The notes: a model not told the origin generated them from the letters alone. A stretch of 64,000 nt of DNA from Sedimenticola hydrogenitrophicus (GCF_029017505.1 NZ_JAQGEI010000011.1:62001-126000); one strand, 5' to 3'. Counted from the first letter of the stretch, positions 35,834-53,357 are shown. Numbers and translations: made by a program.

Positions 35834-36265
35834 ATGGCAAAGAAAATTCAAGCTTATATCAAGCTGCAGGTTAAGGCCGGTTCGGCCAATCCCAGTCCAC
35901 CGGTCGGTCCAGCGCTGGGTCAGCACGGTGTGAATATCATGGAGTTCTGCAAGGCCTTCAACGCCAAGACCGAGAGTCTTGAGAAGGGGTTGCCGATTCC
36001 CGTGGTGATTACCGTCTACGCCGACCGTAGCTTCACCTTCATCACCAAGACCCCTCCGGCAGCGGTACTGCTGCAGAAGGCCGCCGGCGTCGCCAAGGGC
36101 TCGGGTACACCCAACACCGTCAAGGTGGGCAAGGTGACCCGCGAGCAGTTGGAAGAGATCGCCGGCGTGAAGATGCCCGATATTACCGCTGCCGATATGG
36201 ATGCGGCTGTTCGGACTATCGCCGGTACCGCCCGTTCCATGGGCCTTGATGTAGAGGGGGTATAA
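35834..36265 (+). CDS. rplK: Large ribosomal subunit protein uL11
   Basis: Part of the GTPase-associated centre with 23S rRNA helices 43-44, needed for RelA activation. The 143-residue protein has the N-terminal [13 protein letters not shown] motif that binds thiostrepton-type antibiotics with the rRNA, and a C-terminal rRNA-binding domain. AGGAGTAAGAA precedes the ATG. rplA follows 3 bases later. Confidence 0.97.
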   Translation: MAKKIQAYIKLQVKAGSANPSPPVGPALGQHGVNIMEFCKAFNAKTESLEKGLPIPVVITVYADRSFTFITKTPPAAVLLQKAAGVAKGSGTPNTVKVGKVTREQLEEIAGVKMPDITAADMDAAVRTIAGTARSMGLDVEGV

Positions 36266-36268
36266 GCC

Positions 36269-36964
36269 ATGGCCAAGTTGAGCAAGCGCGCCCGCGCCAT
36301 CCAAGAGAAGGTCGAGGCAGGCAAGCAGTATGGGATTCTGGACGCGGTCGCACTGCTGAAGGAGATCTCCACCGTGAAGTTCGGCGAGGCGGTTGATGTC
36401 TCCGTCAATCTGGGCGTGGATCCGCGCAAATCGGATCAGAACGTGCGTGGCTCCACCGTGCTGCCGAACGGCACCGGCAAGGTGGTACGAGTGGCCGTAT
36501 TCGCCCAGGGCGCGAACGCCGAAGCCGCCAAAGAGGCGGGTGCCGACGTGGTCGGTTTCGATGATCTCGCGGCCGATGTCAAGGCCGGCAAGATGGATTT
36601 CGATGTGGTTATCGCCACCCCCGATGCCATGCGCGTGGTCGGTCAGCTGGGACAGATTCTCGGTCCGCGTGGCCTGATGCCGAATCCCAAGGTGGGAACC
36701 GTGACCCCGAACGTGGTCGAAGCGGTGCAGAACGCCAAGGCTGGTCAGGTGCGCTATCGCACCGACAAGGGCGGCATCATTCACTGCACCATCGGCAAGG
36801 TCAGCTTTGAGCCGGCCGCGGTGAAGCAGAATCTTGAGGCGCTGCTGGCCGATCTGAAAAAGATCAAGCCCAGTGCCGCCAAGGGTGTGTACATGAAGAA
36901 GGTGACTGTCTCCTCGACCATGGGTCCGGGGCTGCAGGTGGACCTCTCTTCGCTGGATATCTGA
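36269..36964 (+). CDS. rplA: Large ribosomal subunit protein uL1
   Basis: Forms the mobile L1 stalk that helps release E-site tRNA, and in the family represses its own operon. The 231-residue protein has the normal two-domain L1 fold, with the [10 protein letters not shown]-Xaa-Gly-Thr-Val motif near 128-141. It is translationally adjacent to rplK. Confidence 0.97.
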   Translation: MAKLSKRARAIQEKVEAGKQYGILDAVALLKEISTVKFGEAVDVSVNLGVDPRKSDQNVRGSTVLPNGTGKVVRVAVFAQGANAEAAKEAGADVVGFDDLAADVKAGKMDFDVVIATPDAMRVVGQLGQILGPRGLMPNPKVGTVTPNVVEAVQNAKAGQVRYRTDKGGIIHCTIGKVSFEPAAVKQNLEALLADLKKIKPSAAKGVYMKKVTVSSTMGPGLQVDLSSLDI

Positions 36965-37029
36965 TTGTTGCGGGCAGGGGGTGTACCTCCTGCCGCCAAG
37001 GAACTTTGGGGCACCGGCCAGCAGGCCGG

Positions 37030-37090
37030 ATGCCGTCAAAGACCGCAGGCGCCTGATGGGCTTAATCATTGCCTGCGCAGACGGTGCTCC
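37030..37090 (+). promoter_or_regulatory. L10 leader (autoregulatory site for rplJL)
   Basis: The leader contains the recognisable L10(L12)4-binding core: CCGTCAAAGACCGCAGGCG, a variable arm, then CGCCTGCGCAGACGG. The CCGTC/GACGG and GCAGGCG/CGCCTGC pairs enclose the AAAGA and AGA bulges that form the kink-turn. L10 binding here would repress rplJ and rplL. A further hairpin, AAAATGAC-GTT-GTCATTTT at 37171-37189, ends just before the rplJ Shine-Dalgarno. At 36973-36994 a GC-rich hairpin follows rplA. Confidence 0.8.
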
Positions 37091-37204
37091 TGATTCGGTT
37101 TTCTGAATTCTGATGATGGTGCACGTTGTAGTGGAGTGCCCAAACCCGCAAGGGTGAGGGTCTGATAGGTAAAATGACGTTGTCATTTTGTTAGGAGGTG
37201 ACGA

Positions 37205-37732
37205 GTGCCACTCAATCTTGAGCAAAAGAAAGCTGTCGTCGCCGAAGTCGCTGAAGTAGCAAGTACTGCCTATTCCGCGATAGCCGCCGAGTATCGGGGT
37301 CTGACCGTGGGTGAGATGACTGAGTTGCGTGCCAAGGCGCGTGAAGCAGGGGTCTACGTCCGTGTAGTCAAGAACTCGCTGGCTCGTCGTGCGGTCGAGA
37401 ATACGGATTTTGAATGTATGAAAGAGGGGTTGACGGGTCCGCTTGTCATCGCTTTTTCACAGGAAGATCCAGGTGCTGCTGCGCGCGTGATCAAAGACTT
37501 TGCCAAAGATCACAGCAAGCTGGTTGTGAAAGTGGTTTCAATCGGGGGCAAGCTGCTTGCCGTTTCCGATCTTGAGGCGCTTTCCAAGATGCCTACTTAC
37601 GAGCAGGCTGTCAGTATGCTTATGGCTGTCATGAAGGCTCCGGTGGAAAAACTTGCGCGTACCATTAATGAGGTACCGGGTAAGTTGGTCCGCACCGTGG
37701 CTGCGATCCGTGATGCGAAAGAGGCTGCTTAA
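37205..37732 (+). CDS. rplJ: Large ribosomal subunit protein uL10
   Basis: The stalk base, which carries L7/L12 dimers on its C-terminal helix and binds the L10 leader RNA. The 175-residue length and the Glu-Tyr-Arg-Gly-Leu-Thr-Val motif near 29 are typical. The start is GTG with AGGAGGTG just upstream. rplL follows 61 bases later. Confidence 0.96.
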   Translation: MPLNLEQKKAVVAEVAEVASTAYSAIAAEYRGLTVGEMTELRAKAREAGVYVRVVKNSLARRAVENTDFECMKEGLTGPLVIAFSQEDPGAAARVIKDFAKDHSKLVVKVVSIGGKLLAVSDLEALSKMPTYEQAVSMLMAVMKAPVEKLARTINEVPGKLVRTVAAIRDAKEAA

Positions 37733-37793
37733 TAGCTTTTATCCCTTAATCTACACACGTTGTAAGTGTTAACCCATTATCAGGAGTTTTACA

Positions 37794-38171
37794 ATGGCCG
37801 TTTCTAAAGAAGATATCCTGGAGACTATCGCCGGTATGACCGTTATGGAGGTTGTCGAACTGATCTCCGCCATGGAAGAGAAGTTTGGTGTTTCCGCCGC
37901 GGCTGCCGTTGCTGCCGCTCCGGCTGCCGCTGGTGGCGAAGCCGCCGCTGCTGAAGAGCAGACCGAGTTCGACGTTGTCATGACATCGTTCGGCGCCAAC
38001 AAGGTTTCCGTCATCAAGGCCGTGCGTGGTCTGACCGGCCTCGGTCTGAAGGAAGCGAAGGATGCTGTGGAAGGCGTTCCCACCACGGTCAAGGAAGGTG
38101 TTTCCAAGGACGAGGCTGAGAGCGTGAAGAAAGAGCTGGAAGAGGCGGGTGCTGCAGTTGAGATCAAATAA
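37794..38171 (+). CDS. rplL: Large ribosomal subunit protein bL12 (L7/L12)
   Basis: The flexible stalk protein that recruits translational GTPases. The 125-residue protein has an N-terminal dimerisation region, an Ala-rich hinge (about 35-55) and a globular C-terminal domain with Lys-Ile/Val-x-Val-Ile-Lys-x-Val-Arg and Gly-Leu-Gly-Leu-Lys-Glu-Ala-Lys. CAGGAG precedes the start. Confidence 0.97.
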   Translation: MAVSKEDILETIAGMTVMEVVELISAMEEKFGVSAAAAVAAAPAAAGGEAAAAEEQTEFDVVMTSFGANKVSVIKAVRGLTGLGLKEAKDAVEGVPTTVKEGVSKDEAESVKKELEEAGAAVEIK

Positions 38172-38210
38172 TTCTTGATTTCATACAGTTGCACACGCTC
38201 GTGAGGTTGG

Positions 38211-38240
38211 GGCTGGTGGCGTTTTCGTCACCGGCCTTTT
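38211..38240 (+). terminator. Attenuator between rplL and rpoB
   Basis: GGCTGGTGGCG and CGTCACCGGCC form an 11-pair stem (one G-U and one T-G wobble) with a TTTT loop and a TTTT tail. It lies 40 bases after rplL. By analogy to the E. coli rplL-rpoB attenuator, it should lower rpoBC transcription relative to the ribosomal genes. Confidence 0.7.
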
Positions 38241-38256
38241 CCCGCTTCTAGACTTA

Positions 38257-38290
38257 CTTTCCAAGCGCTGCCGCGGATGCTTTTGGAAAG
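38257..38290 (+). promoter_or_regulatory. RNase III-type hairpin before rpoB
   Basis: CTTTCCAAGCG pairs with GC-TTTTGGAAAG across a short GC-rich loop, just after the attenuator. Position and shape match the E. coli rplL-rpoB processing hairpin. The remaining 210 bases before rpoB show no gene. Confidence 0.5.
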
Positions 38291-38499
38291 CAGGTTTTAG
38301 AGACAGTCAGGCGGCACTGTTTCTGTTCAGGATGTTACAGGGTTAGAGAATGAATGGTTCGTTGGCATATACCTGATGCGGGCGTTGGGTAGGAACACAG
38401 CTACAGGGAAGTGTTCCGGCAGGGAATGAGCTGGAAGCAAAATATTAAGAGTATCTTTTCGAAGATCCACGGGATCTCAAGAAATCGAGGGACGGCAAC

Positions 38500-41400
38500 A
38501 TGGCCTATTCTTTCACAGAGAAAAAGCGTATTCGTAAGGATTTCGGCAAGCGTCCGAGTATCCTGGAAGTACCTTTTCTTTTGGCGACACAGATCGATTC
38601 ATATCGCAAGTTTCTCCAGGAGGGTGTCGCAGTAGCAGACCGCGCGGATGTGGGACTGCATGCCGCCTTTAAATCGGTTTTCCCCATTGAGAGTTATTCC
38701 GGAAACGCGGTTCTGGAGTATGTCAGCTATCGTCTGGGTACCCCGGTCTTCGATGTACGGGAGTGCCAGTTGCGGGGTGCCACCTATGCTGCGCCGTTGC
38801 GCGTGCTGGTGCGCCTGGTGATCTACGATAAGGATGCCCCGGCCAAGTCCAAGGTGGTCAAGGATATCCGGGAGCAGGAGGTCTACATGGGCGAGATGCC
38901 CCTGATGACCGATAACGGCACGTTCGTGATCAACGGCACCGAGCGGGTAATTGTCTCCCAACTGCACCGCTCGCCGGGCGTGTTTTTCGATCATGACAAG
39001 GGCAAGACCCACAGTTCCGGCAAGCTGCTGTTTTCCGCCCGGGTGATCCCCTACCGCGGTTCCTGGCTGGACTTCGAATTCGACCCCAAGGACAACGTCT
39101 TTGTGCGTATCGACCGGCGCCGCAAACTGCCCGCGACCGTGTTGCTGCGGGCGCTTGACTTCAATACCGAGCAGATGCTGGCCATGTTCTTCGAGACCGA
39201 CAAGGTCGCGCTCAGCAAGAAGTCGGCGAAACTGACCCTGGTCCCGGAACGCCTGCGCGGCGAGACCGCCACTTTCGATATCAAGGTCGGCAAGAGTGTC
39301 ATCGTTGAGGCGGGCCGCCGGGTCACCGCGCGGCATATCCGTGAACTGGAAAAGGCCGAGGTCAAGTCCCTCGACGTACCGTTTGACTTCCTCTACGGCA
39401 AGACCATTGCCCATGACGTGATCGATCAGGATACCGGTGAGCTGCTCGCTTCGGCCAATGACGAGCTGACTGCCGAGCTGCTCGAGAGCCTGATAGAGAA
39501 CGGCATCAAGAAGATTGAAACCCTGTTCACCAATGATCTTGATCAGGGTCCCTACCTGTCCACCACGCTGCGCATCGATAGCACTGCCAATGCCCTGGAG
39601 GCACAGGTGGAGATCTATCGCATGATGCGCCCCGGTGAGCCACCCACCAAGGAGGCGGCCGAGAAGCTGTTCAACAGCCTGTTCTTCAGTGCCGATCGGT
39701 ACGACCTGTCCGCAGTCGGGCGGATGAAGTTCAACAAGCGTCTGGGCCGCGACGAGGTGACCGGTGAAGGGGTGCTCTCCAATGAGGATATTGTTGATGT
39801 GCTCAGAGAGCTGATCAATATCCGTAACGGCCACGGCATCGTCGATGATATCGATCACCTGGGCAATCGGCGCATCCGTTCGGTAGGCGAGATGGCGGAG
39901 AACCAGTTCCGCGTCGGCCTGGTGCGGGTCGAGCGGGCCGTGCGCGAGCGTCTGACCCTGGCGGAATCCGAAGGGCTGATGCCGCAGGAGATGATCAACG
40001 CCAAGCCCGTCTCCGCGGCGATCAAGGAGTTCTTTGGCTCCAGCCAGCTGTCCCAGTTCATGGACCAGAACAACCCGCTCTCGGAAGTGACGCACAAGCG
40101 GCGTGTTTCCGCGCTTGGCCCGGGTGGTCTGGCGCGTGAGCGTGCCGGCTTCGAGGTGCGCGACGTGCATCCGACCCACTACGGCCGCGTCTGTCCCATC
40201 GAGACCCCTGAGGGCCCGAATATCGGACTGATCAACTCGCTGGCGGTGTATGCCCGTACCAACGATTACGGTTTCCTCGAAACCCCTTACCGGGTGGTAA
40301 AGGATGGCCTGGTAACCGATGAGATCGACTACCTCTCGGCGATTGAAGAGGGACGCTACGTCATCGCCCAGGCGAGTGCCGCGGTGGATGACAAGGGGTA
40401 TCTGTTCGAGGAGCTGATTCCCTGCCGGTTTCAGAACGAGACCATGCTCACTGGTCCGGAAAAGATCCAGTATATGGATGTCTCGCCCAAGCAGATCGTC
40501 TCGGTGGCGGCGTCGATGATTCCGTTCCTGGAGCATGATGATGCCAACCGCGCGCTGATGGGTTCCAACATGCAGCGTCAGGCGGTGCCGACCCTGCGTG
40601 CCGAAAAGCCGCTGGTAGGCACCGGCATGGAGCGCGCCGTGGCGGTCGACTCCGGTGTGACGGTGGTGGCGAAGCGTGGCGGCTTGGTGGATGCGGTCGA
40701 TGCCGCGCGTATCGTGGTGCGGGTCAATGACGAAGAGACGGTCGCCGGTGAGGCGGGCGTGGATATCTACAACCTCACCAAATACACCCGCTCCAACCAG
40801 AATACCTGTATCAACCAGCGTCCCCTGGTCAAGCCCGGCGACATCATCACCCGGGGCGATGTGATGGCCGATGGTCCCTCCACGGATCTGGGTGAGCTGG
40901 CGCTGGGGCAGAATATGCGCGTCGCCTTCATGCCCTGGAATGGCTACAACTTCGAGGACTCCATTCTGGTCTCCGAGCGGGTGGTTCAGGAGGATCGCTT
41001 CACCACGATCCACATCGAAGAGCTGACCTGCATGGCCCGGGACACCAAGCTGGGTTCCGAGGAGATTACCGGCGATATCCCCAATGTCGGTGAGGCCGCG
41101 CTGGCCAAGCTGGACGAGTCCGGCATCGTCTACGTGGGAGCCGAGGTGAAGGAGGGCGACATCCTGGTGGGCAAGGTGACCCCCAAGGGCGAGACCCAGC
41201 TGACCCCGGAAGAGAAGCTGCTGCGCGCCATCTTTGGCGAGAAGGCGGCGGATGTGAAGGACACCTCGCTGCGCGTCTCCTCCGGCCGGGTCGGTACGGT
41301 CATCGATGTGCAGGTGTTCACCCGTGACGGGGTCGAGAAGGACGCCCGCGCCCTGCAGATTGAGAATGCCGAACTGGAACGGGTCAAGAAGGACCTGGAC

Positions 41401-42576
41401 GACCAGCTGCGGATCATGGAAGAGGATACCTTCCAGCGTGTCGAGAAGATGCTGCTGGGCAAGGTGGCCGACGGCGGGCCCAATCAGCTGAAGGCCGGCG
41501 CCAAGATCACCAAGGGCTATCTGGCCGAACTGGATCAGGACCGCTGGCTGGAGATCCGTCTGCACAATGAAGAGGCGGCGGCCCAGTTGGAGGCCATTGC
41601 CGAGCAGGTGAAGCAGCAGCGCGAGGAGTTCCGCGAGAAGTTCGAGGAGAAGAAGCGCAAGCTGACCACCAGTGACGACCTGGCACCGGGTGTGTTGAAG
41701 ATGGTGAAGGTCTATGTGGCGGTGAAGCGGCGCATCCAGCCGGGTGACAAGATGGCCGGCCGACACGGTAACAAGGGTGTCATCTCGATGATCCAGCCGG
41801 TCGAGGATATGCCGTTCGACGAGAACGGCCAGCCGGTGGATATCGTGCTGAATCCGCTCGGCGTGCCGTCGCGTATGAACGTCGGACAGATCCTGGAGAC
41901 CCATCTGGGTTGGGCTGCCAAGGGCGTCGGTGAGAAGATCGGCAAGATGCTGGAGGCGAAGGCCAAGATCGCCGAGCTGCGCAAGTATCTCGATAAGGTC
42001 TACAACGCCAGCGGCAAGCCGGAGGATCTGGACAGCTTCAGCGATGACGAGATTGTCGAGTTGGCCAGTAACCTCAAGCGTGGCGTGCCGATGGCGACGC
42101 CGGTGTTCGATGGTGCCACCGAGGAGGAGATCCGGGCGCTGCTGAAGCTGGCCGATCTGCCGGAGAGCGGGCAGACGACGCTGTTTGACGGCAGGACCGG
42201 TGAGGCGTTCGATCGCCAGGTGACGGTCGGCTACATGTATGTGCTGAAGCTGAACCACCTGGTGGATGACAAGATGCATGCCCGTTCAACCGGTCCCTAC
42301 AGTCTGGTCACCCAGCAGCCGCTGGGTGGTAAGGCGCAGTTCGGCGGGCAGCGCTTCGGTGAGATGGAGGTATGGGCGCTGGAAGCCTATGGCGCCGCCT
42401 ACACTCTGCAGGAGATGCTTACCGTGAAGTCCGATGATGTGACCGGCCGTACGCGAATGTACAAGAACATCGTGGACGGTAACCACCAGATGGAGGCCGG
42501 CATGCCGGAGTCCTTCAACGTGCTGGTGAAAGAGATACGCTCACTGGGCATCAATATTGAATTGGAGCGGGAATAG
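38500..42576 (+). CDS. rpoB: RNA polymerase beta subunit
   Basis: Forms the catalytic cleft with beta prime. It has 1358 residues, slightly longer than the E. coli protein. The rifampicin-binding region (about 510-575) reads [14 protein letters not shown] and Thr-His-Lys-Arg-Arg-Val-Ser-Ala-Leu, with the susceptible-type residues. The lysines and His in [10 protein letters not shown] near 1085 mark the active-site region. The C-terminal Tyr-Met-Leu... clamp region is complete. rpoC follows after 70 bases. Confidence 0.98.
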   Translation: MAYSFTEKKRIRKDFGKRPSILEVPFLLATQIDSYRKFLQEGVAVADRADVGLHAAFKSVFPIESYSGNAVLEYVSYRLGTPVFDVRECQLRGATYAAPLRVLVRLVIYDKDAPAKSKVVKDIREQEVYMGEMPLMTDNGTFVINGTERVIVSQLHRSPGVFFDHDKGKTHSSGKLLFSARVIPYRGSWLDFEFDPKDNVFVRIDRRRKLPATVLLRALDFNTEQMLAMFFETDKVALSKKSAKLTLVPERLRGETATFDIKVGKSVIVEAGRRVTARHIRELEKAEVKSLDVPFDFLYGKTIAHDVIDQDTGELLASANDELTAELLESLIENGIKKIETLFTNDLDQGPYLSTTLRIDSTANALEAQVEIYRMMRPGEPPTKEAAEKLFNSLFFSADRYDLSAVGRMKFNKRLGRDEVTGEGVLSNEDIVDVLRELINIRNGHGIVDDIDHLGNRRIRSVGEMAENQFRVGLVRVERAVRERLTLAESEGLMPQEMINAKPVSAAIKEFFGSSQLSQFMDQNNPLSEVTHKRRVSALGPGGLARERAGFEVRDVHPTHYGRVCPIETPEGPNIGLINSLAVYARTNDYGFLETPYRVVKDGLVTDEIDYLSAIEEGRYVIAQASAAVDDKGYLFEELIPCRFQNETMLTGPEKIQYMDVSPKQIVSVAASMIPFLEHDDANRALMGSNMQRQAVPTLRAEKPLVGTGMERAVAVDSGVTVVAKRGGLVDAVDAARIVVRVNDEETVAGEAGVDIYNLTKYTRSNQNTCINQRPLVKPGDIITRGDVMADGPSTDLGELALGQNMRVAFMPWNGYNFEDSILVSERVVQEDRFTTIHIEELTCMARDTKLGSEEITGDIPNVGEAALAKLDESGIVYVGAEVKEGDILVGKVTPKGETQLTPEEKLLRAIFGEKAADVKDTSLRVSSGRVGTVIDVQVFTRDGVEKDARALQIENAELERVKKDLDDQLRIMEEDTFQRVEKMLLGKVADGGPNQLKAGAKITKGYLAELDQDRWLEIRLHNEEAAAQLEAIAEQVKQQREEFREKFEEKKRKLTTSDDLAPGVLKMVKVYVAVKRRIQPGDKMAGRHGNKGVISMIQPVEDMPFDENGQPVDIVLNPLGVPSRMNVGQILETHLGWAAKGVGEKIGKMLEAKAKIAELRKYLDKVYNASGKPEDLDSFSDDEIVELASNLKRGVPMATPVFDGATEEEIRALLKLADLPESGQTTLFDGRTGEAFDRQVTVGYMYVLKLNHLVDDKMHARSTGPYSLVTQQPLGGKAQFGGQRFGEMEVWALEAYGAAYTLQEMLTVKSDDVTGRTRMYKNIVDGNHQMEAGMPESFNVLVKEIRSLGINIELERE

Positions 42577-42646
42577 GGTCCGGCACGCGTTGTAACGTAG
42601 CGCATACCGAGACGAATACCGGAACCCGACAGCAGGAGATACGATC

Positions 42647-46867
<4,221 letters not shown>

Positions 46868-46877
46868 TCGCCGAACC

Positions 46878-46914
46878 CAGAGGGGCGTCGTGTCGCCCCT
46901 CTGTTATTTATATT
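46878..46914 (+). terminator. Intrinsic terminator after rpoC
   Basis: CAGAGGGGCG and CGCCCCTCTG make a perfect ten-base stem with a six-base loop, followed by TTATTTATATT. It lies 10 bases after the rpoC stop and ends the rif (L10-beta) operon. Confidence 0.85.
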
Positions 46915-46967
46915 CTAAAGAACTTGGGCGGCCACCTTGTCCAACAATCAGGGTGGCCATGGTAGTG

Positions 46968-46996
46968 TTGACACCTCCTTGCCAGGCGCGTAGAAT
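46968..46996 (+). promoter_or_regulatory. Sigma70 promoter of the str-S10-spc-alpha run
   Basis: TTGACA at 46968-46973 and TAGAAT at 46991-46996 are 17 bases apart, followed by a GC-rich GCGCGC discriminator. The leader to rpsL is about 185 bases and contains a perfect hairpin TCCGGTCA-GA-TGACCGGA at 47102-47119. No gene is seen in the leader. Confidence 0.85.
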
Positions 46997-47189
46997 GCGC
47001 GCTCTTCACTTGGGCTGAAGTACTCTTCTGGCCCGGGGTTCAGGATAATTCCCAGGCGCTATCCGCCTCGGGGACAAGGTTTAAGCCTGTGGTTGACGCG
47101 CTCCGGTCAGATGACCGGATGGGTGCCGACCGCGCGCTTTTCTGGTGCGATAGAGGGTGCCTAAGACACTTCTCTGGAGACGGGATTTA

Positions 47190-47564
47190 ATGGCTACAAT
47201 CAATCAGTTGGTGCGCAAGCCACGCATGCGCAAAGTAGAAAAAAGTAATGTGCCTGCGCTGGAGGCGTGCCCGCAGAAGCGTGGCGTCTGTACACGTGTC
47301 TATACGACCACCCCGAAGAAACCGAACTCCGCATTGCGTAAGGTTGCGCGTGTGCGTCTGACCAACGGTTTCGAGGTGAGTACCTATATCGGTGGTGAGG
47401 GGCACAACCTTCAGGAGCACTCGGTGGTGCTGATTCGCGGTGGTCGTGTAAAGGACTTGCCCGGCGTGCGCTATCACGTTGTGCGCGGTAGCCTGGACAC
47501 CTCCGGTGTGGACAAGCGTCGCCAGGGGCGTTCGAAATATGGTGCCAAGCGGCCTAAGAGCTGA
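47190..47564 (+). CDS. rpsL: Small ribosomal subunit protein uS12
   Basis: Sits at the decoding centre. It has 124 residues from the ATG at 47190; a GTG-type extension to 47157 is out of family. The streptomycin-sensitive Lys43 is present in Thr-Pro-Lys-Lys-Pro-Asn-Ser-Ala, and the Lys-Asp-Leu-Pro-Gly motif with the methylthio-aspartate site near 89 is intact. It heads the str operon 33 bases before rpsG. Confidence 0.97.
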   Translation: MATINQLVRKPRMRKVEKSNVPALEACPQKRGVCTRVYTTTPKKPNSALRKVARVRLTNGFEVSTYIGGEGHNLQEHSVVLIRGGRVKDLPGVRYHVVRGSLDTSGVDKRRQGRSKYGAKRPKS

Positions 47565-47594
47565 TTGGGTTCACTAACAGGACTGAGTTAATAA

Positions 47595-48068
<474 letters not shown>

Positions 48069-48130
48069 GAAACGCGTTTAAACCCGTTTTACCTTTTTTT
48101 GCTCTTTTACATTGTTGATCGGATTGAGTC

Positions 48131-50221
48131 GTGGCGCGAAGCACACCTATTGATAGGTATCGGAATGTTGGGATTATGGCGCATATTGATGCGGGTAAGA
48201 CCACCACCACCGAGCGCATTCTGTACTACACCGGGGTCTCTCACAAGATCGGTGAAGTGCACGATGGTGCGGCGACTATGGATTGGATGGAGCAGGAGCA
48301 GGAGCGTGGTATCACCATTACTTCCGCTGCAACAACCTGTTTCTGGAAAGGGATGGATCAGCAATTTCCGGAGCATCGTATCAATATCATCGATACTCCG
48401 GGGCACGTCGATTTCACCATCGAGGTCGAGCGCTCGTTGCGTGTCCTGGATGGCGCCTGCGCGGTGTTCTGCGCGGTGGGCGGCGTTGAACCGCAGTCCG
48501 AGACGGTGTGGCGGCAGGCTGACAAGTACGGCGTCCCGCGCATCGCCTTCGTGAACAAGATGGACCGCATGGGTGCCGACTTTCTGCGCGTGGTAGCGCA
48601 GGTGCGCGCCCGGCTCGGTGCCAATCCGGTGCCCCTGCAGCTTCCCATCGGCGCGGAAGAGGCCTTTCAGGGGGTGGTTGACCTGATCAAAATGAAGGCG
48701 ATCTACTGGGATGAGGCATCCCGTGGCATGACCTTCGAGGAAAAGGAAATTCCCGCCGAGCTTCAGTCGCTGGCCGCCGAGTGGCGCGAAAAGCTGGTTG
48801 AAGCGGCCGCTGAAGCGGATGATGCGCTGATGGAAAAGTACCTGGATACCGGTGCGCTTTCCGTCGCAGAGATCAAGTCCGGATTGCGTATCAGGACGCT
48901 CTCCAGTGAGATAACGCCGATGATGTGCGGCTCCGCCTTTAAAAACAAAGGCGTGCAGGCCCTGCTCGATGCCGTTATCGAATACATGCCGGCCCCGGTT
49001 GACGTGCCGGCAATCAAGGGTGTGCTGGATGATGAGGAGAGCGTGGCCGAGCGCCCGTCCAGCGATGACGCGCCCTTTGCTGCCCTGGCGTTTAAGATAG
49101 CGACCGATCCTTTTGTCGGTAATCTGACGTTCTTCCGCGTCTATTCCGGTGTCCTCAAGTCAGGCGACAGTGTTTTTAATCCGGTCAAGGGAAAGAAGGA
49201 TCGGGTCGGCCGGATACTGCAGATGCACTCCAACTCGCGCGAAGAGATCAAGGAGGTGCACGCAGGCGATATCGCGGCAGCGGTCGGTCTCAAGGATGTC
49301 ACCACCGGCGACACGCTGTGTGCGCTCGATGCGCATATCACCCTGGAACGAATGGATTTTCCGGAGCCGGTGATCGCCGTGGCGGTGGAACCCAGAACCA
49401 AGGCCGACCAGGAGAAGATGTCGGTTGCGCTGTCCAAGTTGGCGCATGAAGATCCCTCGTTTCGGGTAACGACGGATCCGGAGTCGGGACAGACCATTAT
49501 CGCCGGCATGGGCGAACTGCATCTGGAGATTATCGTCGACCGGATGCGCCGGGAGTTCAGCGTTGAGGCCAACGTCGGTGCCCCTCAGGTCGCCTACCGC
49601 GAGACCATTCGCTCGGTCGTGGAGCAGGAAGGCAAGTTCGTCAGGCAGTCGGGCGGACGCGGTCAGTACGGCCATGTATACCTGCGGATCGAGCCCGCGG
49701 AGACCGGTAGCGGCTATGAATTCGTCAACGGCATTGTGGGTGGTGTGGTGCCCAGGGAGTACATTCCCGCCGTTGACAAGGGTGTCCAGGAGCAGATGAA
49801 GAATGGCGTTCTGGCTGGATACCCGATGGTGGATGTCAAGGTCACCCTGTTTGATGGGTCGTACCATGATGTGGACTCCAGCGAGATGGCATTCAAGATC
49901 GCTGGGTCGATGTGCTTTAGAGAAGGGGCGGGCAATGCCAGGCCGGTGCTCCTTGAGCCGATCATGAAAATCGAAATCATAACGCCCGAGGATTACATGG
50001 GTGATGTGATGGGTGACCTGAACAGGCGACGTGGTGTAGTTCAGGGTGTGGATGATTGTCCGGCGGGTCGGCAAATCAAGGCGGAGGTTCCGCTGTCCGA
50101 GATGTTTGGATATGCGACGGATCTTCGCTCGGCCACGCAGGGTCGTGCAACGTACAGCATGGAATTTGCTAAATACAGTGAAGTCCCGGCGAATATCGCT
50201 GAGGCTGTGAAGAAACAGTAA
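48131..50221 (+). CDS. fusA: Elongation factor G
   Basis: The GTPase that drives tRNA-mRNA translocation. It has 696 residues. G-motifs are Ala-His-Ile-Asp-Ala-Gly-Lys-Thr-Thr near 17-25, Arg-Gly-Ile-Thr-Ile-Thr near 59, Asp-Thr-Pro-Gly-His near 88, and Asn-Lys-Met-Asp near 142. Domain IV contains Ser-Gly-Gly-Arg-Gly-Gln-Tyr-Gly-His near 508. The start is GTG with GGATTGA upstream. It ends Glu-Ala-Val-Lys-Lys-Gln and lies 17 bases before the second tuf gene. Confidence 0.97.
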   Translation: MARSTPIDRYRNVGIMAHIDAGKTTTTERILYYTGVSHKIGEVHDGAATMDWMEQEQERGITITSAATTCFWKGMDQQFPEHRINIIDTPGHVDFTIEVERSLRVLDGACAVFCAVGGVEPQSETVWRQADKYGVPRIAFVNKMDRMGADFLRVVAQVRARLGANPVPLQLPIGAEEAFQGVVDLIKMKAIYWDEASRGMTFEEKEIPAELQSLAAEWREKLVEAAAEADDALMEKYLDTGALSVAEIKSGLRIRTLSSEITPMMCGSAFKNKGVQALLDAVIEYMPAPVDVPAIKGVLDDEESVAERPSSDDAPFAALAFKIATDPFVGNLTFFRVYSGVLKSGDSVFNPVKGKKDRVGRILQMHSNSREEIKEVHAGDIAAAVGLKDVTTGDTLCALDAHITLERMDFPEPVIAVAVEPRTKADQEKMSVALSKLAHEDPSFRVTTDPESGQTIIAGMGELHLEIIVDRMRREFSVEANVGAPQVAYRETIRSVVEQEGKFVRQSGGRGQYGHVYLRIEPAETGSGYEFVNGIVGGVVPREYIPAVDKGVQEQMKNGVLAGYPMVDVKVTLFDGSYHDVDSSEMAFKIAGSMCFREGAGNARPVLLEPIMKIEIITPEDYMGDVMGDLNRRRGVVQGVDDCPAGRQIKAEVPLSEMFGYATDLRSATQGRATYSMEFAKYSEVPANIAEAVKKQ

Positions 50222-50238
50222 TCTGGAAGGGGTAAACC

Positions 50239-51429
<1,191 letters not shown>

Positions 51430-51434
51430 TAAAT

Positions 51435-51746
51435 ATGGCCAACCAGAGAATTCGTATTCGACTGAAGGCATTCGATCATCGTCTGATCGATCAGTCCGCA
51501 CGTGAGATTGTCGATACCGCCAAGCGTACCGGGGCGCAGGTCCACGGACCTATTCCGCTACCTACCAAGAAGGAGCGGTTCACGGTGCTGATTTCGCCAC
51601 ACGTAAACAAAGACGCGCGTGATCAGTACGAAATCCGTACTCACAAACGGCTGATGGATATCGTTGATCCTACCGACAAAACGGTAGATGCGCTGATGAA
51701 GTTGGATCTGGCGGCGGGTGTTGACGTTCAGATCAAGCTGAACTGA
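51435..51746 (+). CDS. rpsJ: Small ribosomal subunit protein uS10
   Basis: A 103-residue protein of the 30S head that also binds NusB and NusG in antitermination. It starts [17 protein letters not shown]. The five-base gap after tufA leaves no room for the S10 leader on which L4 acts in E. coli. Confidence 0.97.
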   Translation: MANQRIRIRLKAFDHRLIDQSAREIVDTAKRTGAQVHGPIPLPTKKERFTVLISPHVNKDARDQYEIRTHKRLMDIVDPTDKTVDALMKLDLAAGVDVQIKLN

Positions 51747-51756
51747 GGTGATGACG

Positions 51757-52404
51757 ATGTTAGGAATAGTAGGACGAAAAGTCGGCATGACTCGGGTGTT
51801 CACCGAGGAAGGCGTTTCAGTACCGGTGACGGTCATTGAAGTAGAGCCCAATCGTGTTACCCAGTTGCGTACTATCGAAAACGATGGATACAGCGCGGTT
51901 CAGGTGACCACCGGAAGCCGCAAGGCCTCCAGGGTATCCAAGCCGGAAGCCGGACACCTGGCGAAAGCGGGAGTCGAGGCCGGACGCGGCATGTGGGAGT
52001 TCCGTCTCTCTACAGGTGAGGTCGATGGCTTTGAAGTCGGCGGTGAAATCAAGGTCGACATGTTCGAGGCCGGCCAGATTGTCGACGTGCGCGGTATCAC
52101 CATCGGTAAGGGATTCCAGGGCGCGGTCAAGCGTTATGGTTTCCGGATGCAGGATGCCACGCATGGCAACTCACTGTCTCACCGGGCGCCAGGCTCGATC
52201 GGACAGTGTCAGACGCCGGGCCGTGTATTCAAGGGTAAAAAGATGGCAGGCCATATGGGCAACGTGAAACGCTCCATTCAGAATCTCCAGGTGGTGAGAG
52301 TCGATACCGAGCGCAACCTGTTGCTGGTTAGAGGGGCTGTGCCAGGTTCCCGTGGCGGTGATGTGATCATCACGCCCGCGATCAAGATGCTGAACAAGGG
52401 GTAA
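51757..52404 (+). CDS. rplC: Large ribosomal subunit protein uL3
   Basis: Reaches into the peptidyl-transferase region. It has 215 residues from the ATG at 51757, which has GAGGTG six bases upstream; starts at 51748 (GTG) and 51751 (ATG) are also in frame. [10 protein letters not shown] at the N-terminus and the methylatable Gln in Gly-Ser-Ile-Gly-Gln-Cys near 150 fit the family. Confidence 0.96.
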   Translation: MLGIVGRKVGMTRVFTEEGVSVPVTVIEVEPNRVTQLRTIENDGYSAVQVTTGSRKASRVSKPEAGHLAKAGVEAGRGMWEFRLSTGEVDGFEVGGEIKVDMFEAGQIVDVRGITIGKGFQGAVKRYGFRMQDATHGNSLSHRAPGSIGQCQTPGRVFKGKKMAGHMGNVKRSIQNLQVVRVDTERNLLLVRGAVPGSRGGDVIITPAIKMLNKG

Positions 52405-52410
52405 TAAAAA

Positions 52411-53025
52411 ATGGACCTCAATGTACAGGCTGGCAATGGCGGCACCGAGACTATCCAGGTTTCGGATGCGGTATTTGCGGCCGATTATAATGAAGCACTG
52501 ATCCATCAGGTGGTCACTGCGTATATGGCGGCGGCACGGTCCGGCACCAAGGCAGGAAAAAGCCGGTCTGATGTGAGCGGTGGCGGTATCAAGCCTTTTC
52601 GTCAGAAAGGTACCGGTCGTGCGCGTGCCGGCACCAGCAGGAGCCCGATCTGGCGTACCGGTGGCGTGACCTTCGCGGCGCGTCCGCGGGACTATTCGCA
52701 GAAGGTCAATCGCAAGATGTACCGCGGCGCGATTCGCTCCATCCTGTCCGAACTGCTGCGCGCCGAGCGCATGGTGGTGGTCTCGGACTTCGCCTTGGAA
52801 GCGCCGAAGACCAAGGGGCTGGTCTCGAAACTGAATGACCTCGGCATGAAAGAAGTGTTGATTGTGGCCGTACAGCCGGATGAGAACCTTTACCTGGCGG
52901 CACGGAATCTGTATGGGGTTGATGTCTGCGACGTGCGTGAGCTCGACCCGGTCAGTTTGATCGGATTCGACAAGGTGCTCATAACCTCCGAGTCACTGAA
53001 GCAGCTGGAGGCGAGCCTGTCATGA
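52411..53025 (+). CDS. rplD: Large ribosomal subunit protein uL4
   Basis: Lines the peptide exit tunnel; the 204-residue protein contains the tunnel loop [13 protein letters not shown] near 60-72. In E. coli L4 also regulates the S10 operon, but the leader it uses there is missing here. It overlaps rplW by 4 bases. Confidence 0.96.
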   Translation: MDLNVQAGNGGTETIQVSDAVFAADYNEALIHQVVTAYMAAARSGTKAGKSRSDVSGGGIKPFRQKGTGRARAGTSRSPIWRTGGVTFAARPRDYSQKVNRKMYRGAIRSILSELLRAERMVVVSDFALEAPKTKGLVSKLNDLGMKEVLIVAVQPDENLYLAARNLYGVDVCDVRELDPVSLIGFDKVLITSESLKQLEASLS

Positions 53026-53318
53026 ATAAAGAACGTCTGATGCAGGTGTTGTTGGGACCGGTCATTTCCGAGAAAAGTACGATTGCTGCGGATGTCAGTC
53101 GCCAGTTTGTCTTCAAGGTCGTGCCGGATGCCAAGAAGCCTGAGATTAAACGGGCTGTCGAAATGATGTTCGATGTCACGGTTGATAACGTGCGCGTTGT
53201 CAACATCAAGGGCAAAAGCAAGCGTTTCGGTCAGATTAAAGGTCGTCGTAACGGTGTTCGAAAAGCCTATGTGAGGCTGGCCGAGGGCAGTGATATCGAC
53301 TTCGGTGCGGGTGCCTGA
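53022..53318 (+). CDS. rplW: Large ribosomal subunit protein uL23
   Basis: Lies at the tunnel exit and docks trigger factor and SRP. The 98-residue protein has the Gly-Pro-Val-Ile-Ser-Glu-Lys-Ser motif near 12-19 and the basic Lys-Gly-Lys-x-Lys-Arg-Phe loop near 66. It overlaps the end of rplD by 4 bases. Confidence 0.96.
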   Translation: MNKERLMQVLLGPVISEKSTIAADVSRQFVFKVVPDAKKPEIKRAVEMMFDVTVDNVRVVNIKGKSKRFGQIKGRRNGVRKAYVRLAEGSDIDFGAGA

Positions 53319-53357
53319 TCGGCCCTTTAGCGCAACGAATAGAGCGGAATTAAGAGT

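Noticed and set aside
38599-42279. Minus-strand open frame of 1226 codons opposite rpoB
   Set aside because: A codon-bias shadow of rpoB, rich in His, Leu and Gln with no recognisable family. The same applies to the long frames opposite rpoC, lipA and gatB.
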